A DNA stretch of 64,000 nucleotides from Gemmatimonadales bacterium (GTDB taxonomy: Bacteria; Gemmatimonadota; Gemmatimonadetes; Gemmatimonadales; GWC2-71-9). Positions 17,299 to 26,827 of the stretch are shown here, one piece after another; position 1 is the stretch's first letter; the number at the start of each line of letters is the position of its first letter. The notes beneath the pieces are model-generated. The model saw only the letters and a list, made by a program, of their open reading frames with translations. It was not told where the DNA came from and searched no databases. The position numbers and the translations under genes were made by a program. The stretch lies in assembly GCA_036500345.1 (NCBI GenBank), contig DASYCE010000007.1:1-64000 (forward strand), written 5' to 3'.

Positions 17299-18831
17299 TC
17301 ACCCTCCCCTATCAAGCACCCGGTACTGCACCGCCTCCGCGACGTGCGCCGGCCCGACCGCATCGACTCCCGCCAGGTCCGCCAGCGTCCGCGCCAGCTT
17401 CAGCACCCTGTGATACGCCCGCGCCGAAAGCCCGAGCTTGGCGACCGCACCCTTGAGCACCAATTCAGTCTCGGCGTCAATGCGAACGTGTCGCCCGACC
17501 TCGCGCGGCCCCATGTGCGCGTTGGCGAAGATTCCCGGTGACCTCCGGAACCGATGGAGCTGCCGGTCTCGTGCCGCTTCGACGCGCCCGCGTACTGTCG
17601 CACTCGACTCCGCGGGCGTGCGCGCGGCGAGATCGTCGTACGCAACCGGTGGCACGCTGAGATGAATGTCGATCCGGTCGAGGAGCGGCCCCGACACCTT
17701 GGCCCGGTATCGCTGGACCGCGGCGGGCGCACAGGCGCACTGTCTCGAAGAATCGCCGAGGTATCCACACGGACACGGATTCATGCTGGCAATCAGGAGA
17801 AAGCGCGCCGGATAGGTGAGCGACATCGAGGCGCGCGAGATCACGACGACACCGTCCTCCATCGGTTGCCGCAGCATCTCCAGCACATGATTCGGCAGTT
17901 CCGCGACCTCGTCGAGAAACAGTACGCCGTGATGCGCCAGCGACACCTCACCCGGCCGCGGGATCGCACCACCCCCGATCAGCCCCGCGTAGCTCACCGT
18001 ATGATGCGGCGCCCGAAACGGCCGTTCGTCGATCAATGCGTCGCCGGTGCGCAGCAGCCCAGCCACGCTGTGGATCCGCGTCACGTCGAGCGCCTCCGCG
18101 CGCGTGAGCGGTGGGAGGATCGTCGGAAGCCGTCGAGCGAGCATCGTCTTCCCCGCTCCAGGGGCACCGAGCATCAGCAGATTGTGTGATCCAGCTGCCG
18201 CAACCTCGAGCGCGCGCTTCGCGGCAACCTGCGCTCTGACGTCGGCGAGATCGACATCCGCGTTCCGGGAAAGCCTGGAGTTCCCATGGGCGGCATTCGC
18301 CGATGCCGGCTCGATCGGCACACTACCGCTCAGATGATCGCAGACGGCAGCGAGTGTCGCGGCGCCGCGTACGTTGACTCCGTCGACGACCGCAGCCTCC
18401 GCCACATTCGACGCCGGCAGGACCAGATCGGAACAGCCAAGCGCGCGTGCGGCGAGGGCGATCGGAAGTGCCCCGCGAATCGGGCGGAGATCACCTTCCA
18501 GGCCAAGCTCTCCGAGCAGGAGCGTGCGCGCGAGCTTGTCGTCGGGGATCTGACCGCTCGCGGCGAGGATTCCGATCGCGATCGGAAGGTCAAACGCGCT
18601 GCCGCGTTTCGGCAGATCGGCGGGCGCGAGATTGACGGTGATCCGCCGGAGCGGGAGCTGGAAGCCGGAGTTGCCGAGCGCCGCGGCGACGCGCTCTCGA
18701 CCCTCCTTCACCGCGCCCAGCGGAAGCCCGACGGTGGTGAACGATGGCAGCCCGCTGACGATGTCGATTTCGACATCAACTGCGAGGGCGTCGACGCCGA
18801 GCACGGCGGCGGAATGAATACGGGCGAGCAG
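17299..18831 (-). CDS. comM: ComM/YifB family AAA+ ATPase (Mg-chelatase-like helicase), apparent CTG start
   Basis: 510 residues if started at CTG 18831. ComM homologues begin MLARIHSAAxLG, and the DNA upstream of the first GTG (18804) encodes exactly (CTG)LARIHSAAVLGVDA, with GGAG five to eight bases before the CTG. A GTG start at 18804 would cut off these conserved residues. The N-terminal S5-like domain spans about 1-170, with the AAA+ domain after it: Walker A GAPGAGKTML, Walker B VLFLDEVAEL, and MNPCPCGYLGD (zinc-like Cys pair). The Mg-chelatase C domain ends the protein. By family it is a branch-migration helicase extending recombination during transformation. Confidence 0.88.
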   Translation of the reverse strand: MLARIHSAAVLGVDALAVDVEIDIVSGLPSFTTVGLPLGAVKEGRERVAAALGNSGFQLPLRRITVNLAPADLPKRGSAFDLPIAIGILAASGQIPDDKLARTLLLGELGLEGDLRPIRGALPIALAARALGCSDLVLPASNVAEAAVVDGVNVRGAATLAAVCDHLSGSVPIEPASANAAHGNSRLSRNADVDLADVRAQVAAKRALEVAAAGSHNLLMLGAPGAGKTMLARRLPTILPPLTRAEALDVTRIHSVAGLLRTGDALIDERPFRAPHHTVSYAGLIGGGAIPRPGEVSLAHHGVLFLDEVAELPNHVLEMLRQPMEDGVVVISRASMSLTYPARFLLIASMNPCPCGYLGDSSRQCACAPAAVQRYRAKVSGPLLDRIDIHLSVPPVAYDDLAARTPAESSATVRGRVEAARDRQLHRFRRSPGIFANAHMGPREVGRHVRIDAETELVLKGAVAKLGLSARAYHRVLKLARTLADLAGVDAVGPAHVAEAVQYRVLDRGG

Positions 18832-18958
18832 AGACGCTCCGGGAGCGAGGTACCGGAGAGTGGTGCGCCTGCGTTGCGGGACCTGATCGTTTCAGTGCAA
18901 TGACTGGCCGATCAGACGCGGCAAGCCGCGGGACCGCGAGTCGAAGGGCGCGACGAAG

Positions 18959-19507
18959 TTACGGCAGCGTGATCCCGAAGACGCCCGCCCAGGTCGCCGC
19001 CGTGTTCATCAACTTCGTTTCCCGTTCCATCAGCTGCTGCGGGGTGATATCGCCCCTCGGCTCGAACGACTGATCGGTCCACAGCACGATCCGCCCACCG
19101 TCGATGGCGTAGATGTCCGCCACCTGCTGCACCACCGCGACGTCGCCGCCCATGAACCAGATGTCGGTTTCGCCGTTGTTGACGCCGGTCGCATTGGTGT
19201 CGACCGACATCAGCTTCCGGATCACATCGTTCTGGACCCAGACGGTAAGATGCCTCGGCAGTGAATCGCCGGGAATGGTGATGACCGAGTCGTGCTGCAC
19301 CATCTGCGGCAGGTCACCGTCGATGGTCCGCATCGTTTCGCGCATCATCGAGATCACGGCGCTGGTATCCCCTGGCGCGAGGTCGGAGAACTGGGCCGGC
19401 GCAGAACCGATCGACGAAGGGAGAGAGTCACCGGGTGCCGACGACGGCTTGGAACCGTTCCGGCACCCGGCGACGAGGATCGCGAGAACCGCGATCCGGA
19501 GGTTCAG
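18959..19507 (-). CDS. Hypothetical lipoprotein, apparent CTG start
   Basis: Reading on from the TAA of the upstream gene gives (CTG)NLRIAVLAILVAGCRNGSKP: a basic start, a hydrophobic core and the lipobox LVAGC. The first in-frame ATG (19357) would discard this signal, so CTG 19507, directly after the stop, is the likely start (182 residues), read by coupling. The mature part has no domain I recognise: LPRHLTVWVQNDVIRKLMSV, a mixed region with IWFMGGDVAVVQQVADIYAI, and a C terminus ending WAGVFGITLP. It forms a pair with the glycine-rich protein upstream. Function unknown. Confidence 0.6.
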   Translation of the reverse strand: MNLRIAVLAILVAGCRNGSKPSSAPGDSLPSSIGSAPAQFSDLAPGDTSAVISMMRETMRTIDGDLPQMVQHDSVITIPGDSLPRHLTVWVQNDVIRKLMSVDTNATGVNNGETDIWFMGGDVAVVQQVADIYAIDGGRIVLWTDQSFEPRGDITPQQLMERETKLMNTAATWAGVFGITLP

Positions 19508-19918
19508 TTACCGACCACCGCCGCCACCACCGCCACGGCGTGCAGCCATCGCGGTCTGGACCGAGTCGAACTTCTTCGACTGATCCGCAGTCAGCAGCGC
19601 CTTGAACTTGGCGTTGAAATCGTTGCGGAGATCCGTCGACTTCTTCGCCGAATCCGGATCAACGGTGGCCCCGGCCTGGCGCTGCGCCCGGGTGTATTGC
19701 ATCAACGGCTGCGCGTTCTTGTTGTACTCGTCGAGGAGCGTCTGGGTCTTGGCCTTCTGGTCGTCGGTGAGCGTGTAGAGCGTCGTCATGGCGTCGACGT
19801 TCATGCCGCCACCGCGGCCGCCGCGGCCACCACCACCACCGCCGCCACCACCACCCTGGGCGGCGAGCGGGGCCGCCGCCAACGCCAGCATCGCCACCAG
19901 TGCGAAACGGGACTTCAT
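19508..19918 (-). CDS. Secreted glycine-rich LTxxQ-like small periplasmic protein
   Basis: 136 residues from ATG 19918, with GGAGAG upstream. The signal peptide (MKSRFALVAMLALAAAPLAAQ) is followed by a run of ten glycines and RGGRGGG. A helical core then carries LTDDQKAKTQTLLDEYNKNA and LLTADQSKKFDSVQTAMAAR, two motifs of the LTxxQ type seen in Spy/CpxP-like periplasmic proteins. The protein ends in another glycine run. By analogy it may be a stress-related chaperone or metal sensor. The symmetric polyglycine flanks are unusual. It is upstream of and adjacent to the CTG-start lipoprotein. Confidence 0.7.
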   Translation of the reverse strand: MKSRFALVAMLALAAAPLAAQGGGGGGGGGGRGGRGGGMNVDAMTTLYTLTDDQKAKTQTLLDEYNKNAQPLMQYTRAQRQAGATVDPDSAKKSTDLRNDFNAKFKALLTADQSKKFDSVQTAMAARRGGGGGGGR

Positions 19919-20022
19919 AGGGAAAGCTCTCCAGTACTCGGGTTGGCCCGCCGATAGGTGGCCGGAGCGGCCCCACGGGCTTGGAACAGGTACGCCAAGG
20001 TGAGGCTCCGGGTTGAGACGGA

Positions 20023-23000
20023 TCACCCTCCCGCCTCTTCTCCCCCGCCCCCAGCTGCGAACCTGATCGTAAAGGTCGCTCCCCTTCCCGGCTCGCTCTC
20101 GACGGCAACGGTCGCCCCCCACCCATCGACCAGCCGCCGAACAATCGCCAGACCGAGACCGGTCCCGCTCGTCGTCGTCGAGAACGCCGGCTCGAAGATC
20201 CGGGCGATCTGGTCGGCCGAAATCCCCTTCCCGTCGTCCGTCACCCTGAGCGAATACCCGGCGAGCACCATCCTGACCACCGACGCACCCGCCTGTCGGG
20301 CGTTGTCGAGAAGATTAAGGAGGACCTGGATCAATTCCTCTTTTCGCGACAGTACCGGCCCGGCCGCACTCCCGGACACTTCGACCGTTGGTCGCTCCGC
20401 CGTGAGCGAGAAGAGCGACGCGAGTTCGGTCGCCGCCGCGGCGAGATCGATCGGCTCGAGCGGCGCCGTCTCTTCCGGCGGCGCGCCGTAGCGTGCAAAT
20501 GACCTCGCGATCCGGTCGAGGCGGTCGACCTCTGCGAGCAGCCGCTCGGTCGTCTCGTGCACCGCGTGACTCAGGTCGCCGCCGCCGTCGGCGCGGATTC
20601 GCCGCAGGTGCTGCAGCCCCAGCCGCATCGGCGTCAGCGGATTCTTGATCTCGTGCGCGACCTGCCGTGCCATTTCACCCCACGCCACGATCCGCGCTGC
20701 GCGCGACGACTCGGTGATATCGGTGATCGCGAGAACGAGTCCGCCGTCGCTCAAGGGCGCCAGCGTCACGGCAAAGCGCGCCTCACCCAACTGGATCTCG
20801 CGATTCTCCGCTGTGTGATGACGCAGCCCGAGCAATCGCTCGATCCCGATGTTCAACACGCGCCAGTCGCTCGACAGTTGCGGGGCGATCGGCGCGCCGA
20901 TCACGATTTCTCGGCCGAGCAATTCGTTGGCGCGGGGATTGGCATGGGTCACGACCGTGTCGGCGTCGATACCGATCACGCCCGTCGCCACCGTCGCGAG
21001 AATCGCGGCGGTTCGCGCGCGCCCCGCCTGCAGCTCCGCTTCGGTGGCGCGGAGATCATCCTCCATCTGGGTGATCGCGCCGAAGACCGGAGCGAACTCC
21101 GCCGGCACCAGTCCGACCCCGGGAGGGAGCTCCCGGCGACCGATGGCGATGGCGGCCTGCCGGAGCATCTCGATCGGCTGTCCGAGTGCCCGCGCAATCG
21201 CGCCCGCAACAAGAATCGAGGCGATGATCCCGCTCAGCGCGACGAGGAGCAGTCGCAACGCCTGGTCGATCTGCTCGCGGGCGAGCCCGGTATCACTCCC
21301 GGGAATCGCGGTGAGCAGGAGCACACCCGGACGCGCGGTGCCGATCATCCCCACGCGAAGGCGCGCGCCGGGAAAGGGCGGTGGCAGCGCAATCGCGTCC
21401 AACCCCGCCGGCGTGCGAGTGCCGTGATCGATGATCGGCGGGAGATACCCGAGTTCGGCGAGGAGCGGATCGCTCGCAGCGGTGAGCCGCCCCTCCTGGT
21501 AGATGCCGATGGCAGCATTGGCGCTGTCACCGATCACCGCCAGGGTGTCGTTGCTGGGGCGCCGCAGCTCCGCCTGTGCCAGGCCACCGCCGGCCGCCAC
21601 TTCGCGCACGGTGCTCGAAAGCTCCGCGGTCCGTTGCTGCGTCGCGTCGACGCGCAATCGGAGGACGCTCGTCGCCGTCAGCAGCGCCGCCGGAACGATG
21701 AAGAAGACGATCAGCGCGCCGGTCATCGTGCGGCGATACGAGCGCTGGAAGACCGGACCGACGAGAGTGCGCGGCTGGCCGAGAATCCGCTGCAGCGCGA
21801 GCCAGACGGCGAGAATCACCCCGATATCGACCAGGATGCCGAGCATCGCGCGCACCAGGAATGGCTGCGGCTGCTCGATCGTCACGGTGGCGCGAACCAC
21901 TCTCGGCGGCATGTCACCCGAGGTGATCACGCGATCGGCCGAGATGAATCGATGATTGCGCCGGAAGATTCCGTCCGGCGTCGGCGTGGCGTCGTAGTTG
22001 ACCTCGACGGTGTACGGCGGATCGCTCTCCGGTTGCCGCCAGCCGACGAGCAGGCCAAAGGTGGTGGGCGCGAGCAATCGCGATCGCGGGCCGACGGTCA
22101 CAGTCGCAACCGTGTCGGGCGCCAGCGGCAGGATCAGCACTTCGTGATGGCCCGCGCCGAGCGGAAGGCCGATCCGCTTCGGATCGGGCCCTGCGAATCG
22201 CACCAGCGGGGCGAGTTCGCTCCAGCCGACGCTCAGCGAGTCGAGCGCCACGACTTCACGCTGGTCTCCCTCGGCGCTCCAGAGCGCCAGATAGGTCGGC
22301 ACACCTTCCTGCGCCAGCGGCGAGGCACTCCACGCGGCGTAGAGCCGGTCGAGTCGCGTCGCGTGCGCTGCCCGGGCCGTTGCCACGAACTGGTCGAGCG
22401 CCATCGCCGAAGTCGAATCGAACGGCGAGTTGAGACGATTGACGTCGGCCCGGGCGAGATCCATCCGGTGGTCGAGCGACACCGACCACGATGCGAGGAT
22501 CGCCAGCACGCTTGCGGTCGTTGCCACCGCGAGGAGCCGGATGCGCGGCGACGTGACTGGCAGGAAGAAGACGATCGGGAGGAGCCAGAGCGGGAGGTAC
22601 CACGACTGCCACCCAACCGGCGTCCACGCCTCGATCCCGACCAGTCCGACAAAGACGACCGCCGCGGTCGCGAACCACCCCCACACCGGGTCGGCGCCGT
22701 CGTCACCGGGGGCGCGGAGAGGCGCCACCGCGACCGCGATCAGCCCGGCGGCCGCGAGGGCGATCAGCAACTCCCACCCGAACTCGACCATCAGCGAATG
22801 CGCCCCCGGCGGTGTGACCAGTCGCGCGAGGATGACGGTAAGCGGCGGCGCCGTGGCGAGGAGGAGCACCGCCGCGACCATTCCGATCACATTTCGGCGG
22901 GCGGGCCTCCGCCACAACGCCGTCGCGAGAAAGAGCAATGCAGCGACGGCGAGGGCGGTTCGAATCGCATTGAGGCCAGTTTGCGTACTGGTCAGATCAG

Positions 23001-23934
23001 CTCGTGCCAATGCCCACAATGGAACCAGAATCGCGCCCGCACGTATCGCAGGCGTGGGACCGGTCAGGAGCACGATCAGGGCGAGGACCAGGATCCCGGC
23101 ACCCACGATCAGCCGGGCGACCCGCTCCTCCCCGGCGACGAACTCGGGGACCGGTGGCGGAACCGGCTGCATCGCAGTGATCACGGCATTGCTCGCGGCA
23201 TCAAGCGACGGATATTCGAGGAGTCGATCGGGCGAAGTCGCCCAGGTCCATCGCACCCCCTGGCCGCCGCCGGCGCTCGCCGCGAGCGACGGTCCTGCGA
23301 TCGGAAGTCCGGGAAGTGAATCAAGGAGGAGCGTGACTTCAGCCTGGCGGACGCCGCGATGCGATCGGACCACGAGCAGGATGGCGAACGGCGTGCTGAT
23401 CAGGGCTGCAGGGGTGGTACCCACCAACGGCTGCATCCGGTGGGGCCCGGTCGAGGCGACGATGGTATCACCGGCGGTGATATCAATCGCCGTTTCGACT
23501 TCGCTCCCGGCACGCAAGTCGTCGAGCGTCGGGGCGTTCTGTGGCTTGGCGGTGCCAACGCGGTCGAGCGCCAGCTGCGCGGTACGCGAGGCGGCTGCGA
23601 GTGACGAGCGGAGGAGGCGGTCCCGCTCGGCCCTGGCCGCGCGAACCGCTTCGGACTGGAGCAGATTGGCGTGCAGCGACGTGTGCGCCATCTTCCCCGC
23701 CGCGATGGCGGCGGCGAGCGACAGCAACGCGAGTCCGGTGGCGGCTCCGCGGGTGGTGTGATCGGCAAGCCGCCACCCGAACACCGCGAACCCCGCCGCT
23801 GTCAGCGCAAGCAGTGTCAGCAGCGGCCACCCGGCGTGGAGTGCTGCCTCGCCGGCAAAGAGGACCGTTGCCGCCGCTCCGAGCCAGAGGAGCGTCCGGC
23901 CAGTTTGCAGAGATGTAGCACCTTGAAACTTCAC
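20023..23934 (-). CDS. Very large NtrY-like sensor histidine kinase, multi-membrane-spanning
   Basis: 1303 residues from GTG 23934. The first roughly 480 residues contain several membrane helices: an N-terminal group, an extracytoplasmic stretch, then a dense group around 270-470 including TIASVLAILASW-like segments. A second extracytoplasmic region of about 190 residues follows, then more helices (VDIGVILAVWLALQRILG; GALIVFFIVPAALLTATSVL), a HAMP-like stretch (ARALGQPIEMLRQAAIAI), a PAS-like domain (AILATVATGVIGIDADTVV), HisKA with His1094 in QVAHEIKNPLTPMRLGLQHL, and an ATPase with DDGKGIS and TGLGLAIVRR. The kinase end is NtrY-like. No response regulator is adjacent. It is divergent from the TolC gene across 63 bases. 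The signal is unknown. Confidence 0.88.
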   Translation of the reverse strand: MKFQGATSLQTGRTLLWLGAAATVLFAGEAALHAGWPLLTLLALTAAGFAVFGWRLADHTTRGAATGLALLSLAAAIAAGKMAHTSLHANLLQSEAVRAARAERDRLLRSSLAAASRTAQLALDRVGTAKPQNAPTLDDLRAGSEVETAIDITAGDTIVASTGPHRMQPLVGTTPAALISTPFAILLVVRSHRGVRQAEVTLLLDSLPGLPIAGPSLAASAGGGQGVRWTWATSPDRLLEYPSLDAASNAVITAMQPVPPPVPEFVAGEERVARLIVGAGILVLALIVLLTGPTPAIRAGAILVPLWALARADLTSTQTGLNAIRTALAVAALLFLATALWRRPARRNVIGMVAAVLLLATAPPLTVILARLVTPPGAHSLMVEFGWELLIALAAAGLIAVAVAPLRAPGDDGADPVWGWFATAAVVFVGLVGIEAWTPVGWQSWYLPLWLLPIVFFLPVTSPRIRLLAVATTASVLAILASWSVSLDHRMDLARADVNRLNSPFDSTSAMALDQFVATARAAHATRLDRLYAAWSASPLAQEGVPTYLALWSAEGDQREVVALDSLSVGWSELAPLVRFAGPDPKRIGLPLGAGHHEVLILPLAPDTVATVTVGPRSRLLAPTTFGLLVGWRQPESDPPYTVEVNYDATPTPDGIFRRNHRFISADRVITSGDMPPRVVRATVTIEQPQPFLVRAMLGILVDIGVILAVWLALQRILGQPRTLVGPVFQRSYRRTMTGALIVFFIVPAALLTATSVLRLRVDATQQRTAELSSTVREVAAGGGLAQAELRRPSNDTLAVIGDSANAAIGIYQEGRLTAASDPLLAELGYLPPIIDHGTRTPAGLDAIALPPPFPGARLRVGMIGTARPGVLLLTAIPGSDTGLAREQIDQALRLLLVALSGIIASILVAGAIARALGQPIEMLRQAAIAIGRRELPPGVGLVPAEFAPVFGAITQMEDDLRATEAELQAGRARTAAILATVATGVIGIDADTVVTHANPRANELLGREIVIGAPIAPQLSSDWRVLNIGIERLLGLRHHTAENREIQLGEARFAVTLAPLSDGGLVLAITDITESSRAARIVAWGEMARQVAHEIKNPLTPMRLGLQHLRRIRADGGGDLSHAVHETTERLLAEVDRLDRIARSFARYGAPPEETAPLEPIDLAAAATELASLFSLTAERPTVEVSGSAAGPVLSRKEELIQVLLNLLDNARQAGASVVRMVLAGYSLRVTDDGKGISADQIARIFEPAFSTTTSGTGLGLAIVRRLVDGWGATVAVESEPGRGATFTIRFAAGGGGEEAGG

Positions 23935-23997
23935 GGCGATCTCAGCGTAGAAGCCAACGTCGGTCGCTCAATCATTACCTGTTTTCGAGGATGGAAG

Positions 23998-25524
23998 ATG
24001 CCGATGCGTCGGACCAGTGCTGTCCTTCTTCTTGTCGCGCTTCTTGTCGCGGCCGCCGCGCGCCTTGGCGCCCAGGCGCAAGTGCCCCATCAATTGTCGC
24101 TCCAGCAGGCGCTCCAGCTGGCCAAGGCGAACAATCCAACCTACCGCCAGGCGGTCGACGCTGCCGATCCCGCCGCTGAAGCGGTCAAGGAGGCGAAGTG
24201 GGCGATTCTCCCCCGCCTCTCGCTCAACGGCGGCATGGGATATACCGGCTCCGGTAGCCAGACCTTCGGCGGAACCGTTTTCACCAGTTCGTCGCTGCTG
24301 AGTTCGAACTACGGATTCAACGCGTCGATGCAATTGTCGCCGCAGACCTGGATGACGCCGTCACTCAACCGGGCGCAGGAACGGGTCGCCGACGAGAATA
24401 TCAACGTGTCGGGGGTCACGCTGACCTCGAACGTGAGCACCCAGTACTTCACCGTCCTCCGCGCCCTCGCCACCGTCAACGTGGCGATCCAGCAGATCAC
24501 CGCTGACAGCGGGCAGCTCCGGCTGGCGCAGGCGAAGCAGGCGGTCGGCCAGGCGTCTTTGCTCGATGTCCTCTCCGCCCAGACGGCGATGGCGAATCAT
24601 CAGGTGCAGCTGCTGCAGGCACGCCAGGCAGCCACGCAGGCGAAGATCACCCTGGTGCAGATGATCGGGATGCCGGGCGACGCCAACGTCGATTCGCTCG
24701 CATTGACTGAGCCGTATCCGCTCACCGAGCCGCATTTCGATCTCGCCCAGCTCGAGGCGTCGGCGCACACCGCCAATCCGAGCATCCGCTCGCTCCTGGC
24801 GCAGGATCACGCCAATTCGGTGAACGTGCACATCCAGAAGCTGGCCCGTCTCCCGACCGTGTCGCTGAGCGCCGGCCTGAGCGGATATACGCAGGAGTCG
24901 ACCGATGAGAACTCGCTCATCGTCAACCGGCTGCAGAGCGCCCAGGGGCAGGAAGCCAACTGCGCCTTCCAGAATCAGATCCTCCTGGGGTTGAATCCCC
25001 CCCTGCAGGGATCGATCATTCCGGATTGCAAGGCGTTCTCCGGCCTCGACGCAACCGGCACGGCGCTGCAGCCGAGCATTGTCAACGAGATTCACGCAGA
25101 GAACTCGGTCTTCCCGTTCGCGTTCACCCGCAATCCGCTGTCGGTCAACCTGCAGTTCTCGCTGCCGCTGTGGGACGGTTACTCGCGGTCGCTGGCGATT
25201 TCGCAGGCCGAGGCGGCGCGCGACGAGGGGCGTGAATCACTCCGCGCGCAGCAGCTGGCGACCGACGCGCAGATTCAATCGCAGCTCCTCGCCGTCACCA
25301 CGGCGTGGCAGCGGATCGGGATCCAGGATTCCAACCGGGTGACCGCCCGGCAGCAGTTGCAGCTGGCGCAGGACAAATACCGGATCGGCAACGGATCGGT
25401 CCTCGACGTCTCTGCCGCCCAGACCGCGATGACGCAGGCCGAAGCCGATTACGTCAACGCGATCTACGATTACCATCTCGCCGTCGTCGCCCTCGAGGCT
25501 GCGGTCGGCCGACCCCTTCGCTGA
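23998..25524 (+). CDS. TolC-family outer membrane efflux protein
   Basis: 508 residues from ATG 23998, with GAGG and GGAAG upstream. A signal peptide (VLLLVALLVAAAARLGAQA) precedes the first outer-membrane-factor repeat, which starts SLQQALQLAKANNPTYRQA. The second repeat includes LAISQAEAARDEGRESLRAQ and ends QDKYRIGNGSVLDVSAAQTA. Such proteins form the trimeric outer membrane and periplasmic channel of tripartite exporters. It heads the operon with the fusion protein 13 bases downstream, so it is the exit duct for the MacAB-like system that follows. Confidence 0.92.
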   Translation: MPMRRTSAVLLLVALLVAAAARLGAQAQVPHQLSLQQALQLAKANNPTYRQAVDAADPAAEAVKEAKWAILPRLSLNGGMGYTGSGSQTFGGTVFTSSSLLSSNYGFNASMQLSPQTWMTPSLNRAQERVADENINVSGVTLTSNVSTQYFTVLRALATVNVAIQQITADSGQLRLAQAKQAVGQASLLDVLSAQTAMANHQVQLLQARQAATQAKITLVQMIGMPGDANVDSLALTEPYPLTEPHFDLAQLEASAHTANPSIRSLLAQDHANSVNVHIQKLARLPTVSLSAGLSGYTQESTDENSLIVNRLQSAQGQEANCAFQNQILLGLNPPLQGSIIPDCKAFSGLDATGTALQPSIVNEIHAENSVFPFAFTRNPLSVNLQFSLPLWDGYSRSLAISQAEAARDEGRESLRAQQLATDAQIQSQLLAVTTAWQRIGIQDSNRVTARQQLQLAQDKYRIGNGSVLDVSAAQTAMTQAEADYVNAIYDYHLAVVALEAAVGRPLR

Positions 25525-25537
25525 GAGGAATGACCGG

Positions 25538-26827
25538 ATGTCGCGTGGAGCAAGGCTCACAGCTGGACTCGTGATCGTCGTGGCGGTGATCGGCGGCGTC
25601 GTCATGCTTGGCGCCAACCGAAAGGGGCAGCGCGGAACCGAGGTGCGGATGGAGAAGGTCGGCCATCGCGACCTCGTGGCAGCCGTGACGGCCAGCGGCC
25701 AGATCGAGGCGAAGTCCGACGTGGACATCTCCGCCGATGTAACCGCCAGGATCACCAAGCTCCATGTGAAGGAAGGCGACATGGTGACCGAGGGTGAGCT
25801 GCTGGTCGAACTCGACCAGGCGCAGTTCAAGGGCGCGGTCGAAGTGGGACAGGCATCGCTGGCACAGGCGAACGCCAGCAACCTGCAGGCCGTCGCCAAT
25901 CGCGATCAGGCGAAGCGCACCCTGGATCGTCAGACCGAACTGCAGAAGACGTCGCCGCAACTGATCACCAAGGAATCGGTGGAGCAGGCGCAGCAGGCGT
26001 ACACCGTGGCGCAGGCCCTGGTGAAGTCGTCCGAAGCGCAGATGGCGCAGGCACAGGCGTCGCTCAAGGAAGCGCAGGACAACCTCGCCCGCACCATGAT
26101 CTATTCGCCGATTGCCGGCCGCGTCGTTCGTCTTGCGGTCGAGGAGGGCGAAGTCGCGGTCCCCGGGACCTTCTCGAAGGAGACCGGGCTGCTGATGCGG
26201 ATCGCAGACATGTCGACGATCCTCGCCAAGGTGAAGGTTGATGAAACCGACGTGGTGCGCCTGGCGCACGGCGATTCGGTCTCGGTGTCGATCGATGCGT
26301 TCCCCGACACGACCTTCGTCGGCCACGTCACCAAGATCGGCAACAGCGCCTCCACCGACGCGAGTACCTCGACCACGAGCTCAACCGACAAGGCTGTCGA
26401 CTTCGATGTCGAGGTAACGCTCGCCAATCCCCCCAAGGATGTTCGCCCCGACCTGAGCATGACGGCGCGGATCATCACCGATGTCCGGAAGGGCGCGCTC
26501 AGCATCCCGATCATCGCGCTCACCGCACGCGCGGCGCCGAACAAGGCCGGTGACACGGGACCGAGCGCACCGTTGACCGCCAGTCCGGGCGATACCACCG
26601 CCAACAAGGTGAAGGAGCAGGACGGCGTCTTCGTGGTGGAGAACGGGCTGGCACGCTTCCGGCCGGTCAAGGTCGGGATCACCGGTGACGAGTACTTCGA
26701 AGTGCTCGACGGCCTCAAGGAAGGCGAAACAGTCGTGTCGGGAACGTACCAGGCGATCCGCGACATGAAGGATTCGACCAAGGTGAAGGCCGCCACGGCG
26801 ATGCCGGCCGACGTGAAGAAGCCATGA
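25538..26827 (+). CDS. MacA-like periplasmic membrane fusion protein
   Basis: 429 residues. One N-terminal membrane anchor ([19 protein letters not shown]) is followed by a lipoyl/barrel-sandwich half ([20 protein letters not shown]), a long coiled-coil hairpin (about 105-195, Gln/Ala-rich), the second lipoyl half ([19 protein letters not shown]), a beta-barrel, and a membrane-proximal domain ending [12 protein letters not shown] low-complexity Ser/Thr insert ([14 protein letters not shown]) lies in the barrel region. It bridges the inner-membrane ABC transporter to TolC. The stop overlaps the ATPase start by ATGA. Confidence 0.93.
   Translation: MSRGARLTAGLVIVVAVIGGVVMLGANRKGQRGTEVRMEKVGHRDLVAAVTASGQIEAKSDVDISADVTARITKLHVKEGDMVTEGELLVELDQAQFKGAVEVGQASLAQANASNLQAVANRDQAKRTLDRQTELQKTSPQLITKESVEQAQQAYTVAQALVKSSEAQMAQAQASLKEAQDNLARTMIYSPIAGRVVRLAVEEGEVAVPGTFSKETGLLMRIADMSTILAKVKVDETDVVRLAHGDSVSVSIDAFPDTTFVGHVTKIGNSASTDASTSTTSSTDKAVDFDVEVTLANPPKDVRPDLSMTARIITDVRKGALSIPIIALTARAAPNKAGDTGPSAPLTASPGDTTANKVKEQDGVFVVENGLARFRPVKVGITGDEYFEVLDGLKEGETVVSGTYQAIRDMKDSTKVKAATAMPADVKKP

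Noticed and set aside
20557-23319. 920-codon plus-strand frame opposite the NtrY-like kinase
   Set aside because: The composition (Arg, Gly, His, Asp) and lack of motifs mark it as the shadow of the kinase gene.
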